The notes beneath the pieces were generated by a model that was not told the DNA's origin, searched no databases, and worked only from the letters and a program-made list of their open reading frames with translations. This document shows, piece after piece, positions 57,982-64,000 of a DNA stretch of 64,000 nt (position 1 is its first letter; every line of letters begins with the position of its first letter). Location of the stretch: positions 1,736,001-1,800,000 of the forward strand of contig JAJHTX010000003.1 of assembly GCA_032164295.1 (NCBI GenBank), written 5' to 3'. This DNA comes from Inonotus obliquus (taxonomy: Eukaryota; Basidiomycota; Agaricomycetes; Hymenochaetales; Hymenochaetaceae). Made by a program: the position numbers and the translations under genes.

Positions 57982-60775
57982 ATGGCTTCTGCTTCTCAGC
58001 AGGCGCAGCCCCAGGCTCAGTCGGTCCACACTCCCTCGGCGTCTGCCTCAGTAGACTCCTCTTCAAGTCCCGATGAACTCTCTTGGGAGGGTGACAAAAT
58101 GTACGTCCGCCTGTCGGCTCTGCTGCAACCTAAACTGATTATTTCCGCTTCCACTCACTCATCCGATATTCATGTTCACGGATCTTTCATTTTCAAGGTT
58201 TAACATCTACATATGGGACTATTGTGTAAAGCGAGGCTATGGTAATACTGCTCGTGAGCTCGCCGAAGAGGCGAAGCTTAATCCAAATCCTCGACCGCCT
58301 ATAGATGCAAAACAAGGTCTCCTCTACGAGTCAGTTACCCTTCTTCTAATTTCTTCCGTGGCTCTGCACATCCAGTGTAAATGATTCATTACTGATGCGT
58401 TGGCTCAGGTGGTGGTCTGTTTTCTGGCTGCTCTTTTCCGCAAAGAGTAACAACCAGGGGAACGAAGATGCTTTAGTCTACATCCAGGTGCGCCTATCTG
58501 CCCTCGTTTTCTCCTCCCGTTCTCACTCCAGTGTCTTCTTGGCCTTATAGCACCATATAGCACAATCTCGAATGCATCAACTGCCAGGGATGCAACGGTA
58601 TCCAAATGGTATCCGTGCTTTACCTGGCGCTCATGGTACGATGCCACCCATTCCGAACTCCCTCGGGGCAGGTGCTCCCCCACACCCTGGACACTCCAAT
58701 CAGCCTCAAAACGCGCACCCTATGCCGAATGGCATTGGCCCCGCTGGTCCTGGGCAACAGCAGACGGGACCGCCTCAAGGACTCTCGCAACAGGCGCAAG
58801 GCCAGCATCCCCCACAAGCGCCGCCTCCACTCGGCTTCCCAGCGCATGTTCAGCAACAGCAACCGCAACCAAACGGTGTACCAACGCATGGTCGCCCACC
58901 TTTACCAGTGCAGCATAGTCGTCAGTTCTATCAGAGTAGTCCGACGATATCGCACCAGCAAACTGGTGGAACATCGGGACCACCGCCTCCATACCCTGGG
59001 GGTCCTGTTAGCGGGAGTATGCCTCCAGGTATGTATCAACAACACATGCGTGTCATGCTCCCCCCTGGTGCACCCAATGGTATTGGTGGCGTGGCAAGTT
59101 CGCCTGGATTCCCACAAGGAAATGTGGGTACGGGTAGTCGTGCTCCCACTCCGGGCCAACCGACGAATAGTATTACGCACCCGAGTCCGAGCATGTCGCA
59201 TCGTTCGGTCCCAGCGTCCACGCCACCAAGCTTTGGCCCTCCTGGGATGACAGTACCTGGCGGCCGAGGTCCACCCTTTGATCAGCTGAATGCGGAGATT
59301 CAGAAAATTGATTCAACGACACTGAACCAGTTGAGGAATCAACTCGGCCTTGAGAACAAGGACCTAGCAGCGATGTCACACGAAGAAAAGGTGCAGTGTT
59401 CTTCGGTGCATCTACACACTTGTTGGATTGACGGCAATTTCCAGACTAAATTAGTGAGCCACTTCAGGCAACAAAACGCTCCGGGTAAGCCTTCAATACA
59501 AATCATGTTGAACGTCCTTCTTGTTCTGAAATGAACGATATTGTCTTAGGCCCGAGCAACACGGCACGACCTTCACAAGGACGAGGCGCGAAACGCAATA
59601 GCGTATCACCTGGAGATGAGGTAATGCCTCAGTTCGCCTAACTCAACCGAGCAGCAGCACAGACTAAGGCCTTTTTATGCAGCATGCCGAAATTTCGGCG
59701 AAGGACGAAGCATCACCACCTGCACAAAAGCGGGTTCGACGGACACCTGAACAGACTGCTCCACCCGCTCCGGGACCTATTCCTCCTAATTCTAACCCGA
59801 ATCCTGCAGGAGGGATGTATCCGCCGAACATGGTACCCAATGGGATGCGTCCGGGTGCGCCATTTCCGCCCCAGATGGTCGGAATGCCACCAACTCAAAT
59901 GATGATGCCACCTGGACCGCATCAAGGAACAAGCAATCAGCAGCTGTCGCAGGTATGTCGATGTTCCATGCGACTTGTATCATGTCCCTTTTCTCGCGCA
60001 ATCGAGCGTCTACTCAGTCTTCGTTGTTGCTTTCATTGCACTCGGGAATGACACGATATCTTACTTGTGTTTTTCGCCACTATAGTTCCAGAAGAATCAG
60101 GCACCAGCATATCATGCGAACTTACAACCAGTTCCCAAGATGGGTCCAGCGGGTATGACTGTGTCACCTTCTCTACCCGTGGCAAACACGGGCGACACCG
60201 TTTCTGACACGTCTGCAGATCCGCAACAACAAATGCAACAACCGCAATTTGGTGGTGATCCGAGCCAAGGGCGATCCTTTGGAGTAGGGCAGAGACCAGG
60301 CATGAACCAGAACAAAATGCCCCCACCTAGCTCTCCTGCGACGAATTCAAACGCGACCGGGCCGGGGAAGTCGGCACAGAACACGCAAGGCAAGGTCGAA
60401 GGCGGAAAAGTAGATAGTTCACCACGTAATGGTCCTCCGCCACCTCCGACAGGAGCAACAGGCCGGTCGCCTCCAACGCCAGCCCCTGGTCCGGGAGCAA
60501 CGAGCGCCCCTTCTCCATCACGGCCCGCCACCTCTACATCTAATCCACCATCTGGTGGTGCCTCGTCGCAAACACCTGTTCAACAAGTACCACCACCTCC
60601 TGCGTCTGCCCCACCGACTGCTCCAGCAGAGCCAATGAACTTTGACTTCATGTCGACTGGATTTGATGACTTCACTTCCATGTTCGGGAGAGACGAAGGC
60701 ACCTTTGATGACTTTGGGATCGGGGGAATTGGCAACTGGTTCAATAACGACATGTCCATGCCGGATTTGAGGTGA
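57982..60775 (+). CDS. LisH-domain transcriptional regulator (Flo8/Som1/LEUNIG-type LUFS domain)
   Basis: Eight exons: 57982-58100, 58198-58329, 58409-58487, 58551-59390, 59445-59484, 59550-59620, 59683-59952 and 60086-60775, in phase, 746 residues. The LisH motif lies at about residues 40-66 (FNIYIWDYCVKRGYGNTARE) and the adjoining LUFS extension reads KQGLLYEWWSVFWLLFSAKS and NEDALVYIQ. The rest is Gln/Pro/Gly/Asn-rich and disordered, as in transcriptional adaptors. A nuclear-type basic patch QKRVRRTPEQ lies in exon 7, and the end is rich in Phe/Asp/Met (FMSTGFDDFTSMFGRDEGTF), a possible activation segment. Fungal relatives control adhesion, filamentation and cAMP-PKA outputs; the role here is inferred. 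Confidence 0.9.
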
Positions 60776-62147
60776 CTATTGGGCATTAAGCTGAATGCGC
60801 GTATGCCCATGCACTTGTTTCACCGCTGGACAGGAGTCGAGCTTGGTGATTATATTCCTTATCCAACTGGTACTACGCGTCCGACCCGTTATCTTGTCCC
60901 AATTTGCTTTTTGCTCGTCCTTTTGTCGCTCACAATCGTTCTCCACTTTAGCCATGTATTCCTGCGCTCTCGTTCGCTTTAGTTTCATCCGCCCTCGTAT
61001 TACCCTACTCTATCTAGTCAGTCGCTTCGGATCTTTCTCGTATCTTTCACACTTGTGCCATCAGCTTTCCTATTTATTGTATGCTTTCCCGCTTGTTATT
61101 GATAGCCGCTCGTCTCTCACCCGCACCTGCACTCTACCTCTACACTCCACATCATACTACCTCAGCCACACCCATCTGGATCCGGATGCGCACCAGAGTA
61201 TCGTACCTCCGCTCATACTTTTTCTTGTTTTGTTTACACGTTTTGCATTTATCTTTCTCCTTAGTGTCTCGCTTTCCGTCTCTCTGTTCTATCTTTCTCG
61301 ATTCTGGTTATTTACTTCAGGTGTGGATACTGTCATCATCAATTTCCTAGTTCTAGTTTGTCTTCTTCTTTCTGTCTCTTTCTTGTTTCAATAGAGCGAA
61401 TACGAAGGTTTTTGCGTATTGTCGGATGGTATTATCTGGGTGGCTCTCATTTACCTCGTGGCTTAAATATGTGGGTGCTTGTGGGTGGTAGTGGGTCCAG
61501 CGAGGATATTAGACTTTTTTTTGAAGATAATAATATATCCTTTCGCGGAATAGTGCACCACATGAAAATTTTCTGCGGGTTAATTGTGTGCCAAGATGGT
61601 AATTGTTTGGCTCAAAGTGACAGGTGTGTGAAGTTGAATGGATTGTGTTTTGGAAGTCATAATGGACCGTCTAGGTGCATGGATGCGGTTATTGTGTATA
61701 GTAAGATTATCGACGAGTCCCCGGTTCAGGGACCATGAGACGGGTAAATGCTTCCGTTCGCTTATGTCGCGTGTACTACTATCAAAGGTATCATTGTCGA
61801 TGGCAGGGTAAGAGGTGGCCCGGTGAATGGTGGTTATAACGAAAAAAAATCTCCCATTTTTTTAGTATTACATACAATAGATCCGTCGGGGGAGAGCATG
61901 ATATATAAAACCAAGACTAAGGACATGGGCGCGGGGAAAGACAGAAAGAAGGATTAGCGCCGTCGACAGTCGTCGGGCTGAGTGGAGTGAACCGTATGTA
62001 TGCTCTTCAGTGTCCATAACGAGTCTGGAGTGATGTCAAATTAATTTGACTATCTAGAAAATATGTTACGTACTCTTAGACTTCTCCCTTTGATTTGCAT
62101 GAACGGGACGATTAGGATGAATAGTGCCATTACGATCCTATTCATAT
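60776..62147. other. Spacer after the LisH gene
   Basis: Pyrimidine-rich 3' region to about 61,400, then unassigned sequence. A 126-codon open frame at 61,358-61,738 has no recognisable domain and was not accepted as a gene. Confidence 0.5.
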
Positions 62148-64000
62148 TCAAACATCAGCATCAACAAGAAATAGAAGTAATGTTACTGTAACAGAAAGGA
62201 GGGAACTAGTGACGACGTACGCTGCTTCGACGCCAAAAGTTTGAAGAGCACCATTCTTCAAGGCCCATGGAACTTGGAAATAGGCTACGCTGAAACCACC
62301 GAGTGTACGTGCCAAGTTGATTAATCCGGATATTTCACCTTTGTGTCGTGGGAAACAGTCATTGCAATATGCGTCTAACATTAAGTACACGTTAGAGAGT
62401 TGGTAACAGCGGTACAATTGTTAAAGCGTGCGAAGTGTGAACTTACAGACGGCGACTGTGTTGATCATGACGGCTACTTCGGCTATACCCCAACCCATTA
62501 TAAGGGCTCCGACGGAGAGCTTTTCTTGGAAGGAACCTCCGAGGAGAAGGAAACCGCAGAGATATAATGGCATGGCGATATAACAAGCCCTGAATTATCA
62601 TTTAGTTCAGCATTTCGCTTTACATGACGTCGTACTTAACACTGACCAGAGACGTGTTTCAGCTTCGAAAACACCATTGTTTCTTTTGATACCCATGTTC
62701 ATTATCCATTCGTTTGCGTAACGACCGATTAATTCACCGAGGAAGACGGCTACCTGTAATCGAGCCTTAGGGAGAATCAAACTCGCAAGGTCAGAAGAGG
62801 CAACGCACAATTGGTGTACCGTAGCTGCCCGAAATAGCATCCTCGCTGAATCCGTAGCCTTCGGGAGCGGGCATACCGAGGAATACAGCGTTCGTGACCT
62901 ATATGATGCATAATTATGAAATTGAAATTCGGGCTAATGGAAGAGCATGGCGTACGTTGATACCGATACTAAAGCCGAACACCATTGCCTCGAACAGTAG
63001 GATGAGAAACAAATGGGGACGCCAGATGATTTGAAGAGGTGCAAATATGGAACTAGTCCAGGTCTGTCGGTACTTAGCCATACGGGCTCCTGTAATCCCG
63101 ATAAGAGTTTCCAGACGGTAACGAAGTCCGGTAGTTCTGGGAGGCTGTTCCTTCAGGTGACGATCGTACAGCCTGGATTTCCTTGTTATTGACAAGACGT
63201 GTGTAAATAGAGGAGGTGGAGACGCACGTTTCTTCCATGAATAGAGCGATGAGAACAACAACTACGGCGCCGTATAAGGTCCCTGCACCGTACGCCCAAC
63301 GCCAGCTGTAGGTTTGCGGTATGGTTCAGAAATTTATACGTGATAATTGACAGTCGGGATTCACCTTTGGCGTGCGACAAGGAAGCCAAATGCAAAGGGT
63401 GACAAGAATGGTGATACGATGAAGCCCATCGTCCAGATGTTGAGCTGGGACGAACAGTAAGCGAGTTGCTCATGAAACGGTATGCAATACGCACCATCCG
63501 AGCCTGTAAGTGAAATGGATGCATGTCTGCAATTACGAAGAGACCCTTCGCGGAATCGATTAACTTAGGTTCAACTGGCAGGAATAAATAACTCACTGTA
63601 ACCTGCGGACATGTTCTTTGACAAGATTAGTATCCGATTAGCCGAGGAATACTATGGTAACCCACCCAAAGAATGCTGTCAAGCACCGGAAGGCTACAAC
63701 GAGGCGTTAGGCATTCAGTCATATAGATTCCACAAAGGGATTAACCTGTAAAAGTCTTCAGGGTGGGCGCAAACGTGCAGCCAACCATGAATCCAAGAGC
63801 CAGAACTTGCGACCAGAACAGCACAGGTAAACGTCCGACCTTTCGCATAACCATGACAGCAAAGATACCACCCCATCCTGAACGTGACATGAGTAAAGGA
63901 AGTTCTTCCTATTTTTGATCTGCTCACCAAGCAAGAAAATGCTCCAGCTATATTTATTCGCAGAGCATAAGAGGTAATTTCATATGTGAAGTGAGTATAT
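62148..64000 (-). CDS. MFS transporter, DHA1-like, 5' end outside window
   Basis: A second major-facilitator gene, unlike the array at 1-23 kb. Minus-strand exons read NKYSWSIFLLG at the edge, then GWGGIFAVMVMRKVGRLPVL (conserved loop 2-3), LNIWTMGFIVSPFLSPFAFG, SWRWAYGAGTLYGAVVVVLI, a long central loop (ETLIGITGARMAKYRQTWTS), WRPHLFLILLFEAMVFGFSI, MPAPEGYGFSEDA, GELIGRYANEWIMNMGIKRN, MGWGIAEVAVMINTVAV and the last exon INLARTLGGFSVAYFQVPWA. The stop is at 62148. The exon layout is consistent and open; the first TM segments lie beyond base 64,000. Such fungal proteins export or import small organic compounds; substrate unknown. Confidence 0.85.

Noticed and set aside
58606..59250. 214-codon plus-strand and other overlapping frames in the LisH gene
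   Set aside because: Shadows of the Pro/Gln-rich exon 4; low-complexity GC-rich DNA opens several frames.
61358..61738. 126-codon open frame downstream of the LisH gene
   Set aside because: No domain, no homology recognised, and AT-rich composition of a 3' flank.

Overview
This window looks like nuclear DNA of a filamentous basidiomycete, most likely an Agaricomycete. Genes are split by many 45-75 bp introns with fungal branch points. Housekeeping proteins are fungal in type, and BTB/POZ, F-box and small membrane-protein genes occur as lineage-type expansions. No bacterial operons, rRNA, tRNA or CRISPR were seen. Most gene models below were spliced by hand and checked for reading phase across every junction.

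Region 1 (1-23,250) is a head-to-tail array of six copies (A-F) of one minus-strand gene for a 12-TM major facilitator of the anion:cation symporter (Dal5/allantoate-nicotinate-like) family. A runs off the left edge, B, D, E and F look intact, and C is a decayed pseudogene. The array is full of non-autonomous DNA transposons with readable inverted repeats and target duplications. Between C and D lies a rearranged fragment of the pyrimidine gene URA2, itself split by a MITE. The D-E and E-F junctions are identical over about 0.8 kb, a sign of very recent exchange.

Region 2 (23,253-33,011) holds conserved housekeeping genes in divergent pairs: mitochondrial ATP synthase alpha (ATP1) with mitochondrial ribosomal protein bL21m, then splicing factor PRP40 with a CLASP-type microtubule protein. 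The 3' end of ATP1 resembles the 3' flank of every transporter copy, so the array seems to have grown from the ATP1 edge.

Region 3 (33,012-39,600) is a triplet of BTB/POZ paralogs. BTB1 is intact, BTB2 has a shortened tail with a MITE in its former last exon, and BTB3 is frameshifted. An 832 bp hAT-like element of the same family as one in region 1 sits between BTB1 and BTB2.

Region 4 (40,288-46,269) has three single-pass membrane proteins with Ser/Thr-rich stalks; the third is probably damaged. Region 5 (46,988-47,937) is ATP4, subunit b of the F1Fo ATP synthase.

Region 6 (48,600-52,300) is a graveyard of gene fragments: F-box/LRR, a ubiquitin protease with an in-frame stop, a BTB gene and a second F-box/LRR piece. 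It is followed by an intact six-exon gene with a PD-(D/E)XK/Uma2-like core, the least familiar intact gene here, then ribosomal protein eL43 and a BTB-tail fragment. Region 7 (57,982-64,000) has a LisH-domain transcriptional regulator and a second, different MFS transporter that leaves the window on the right.
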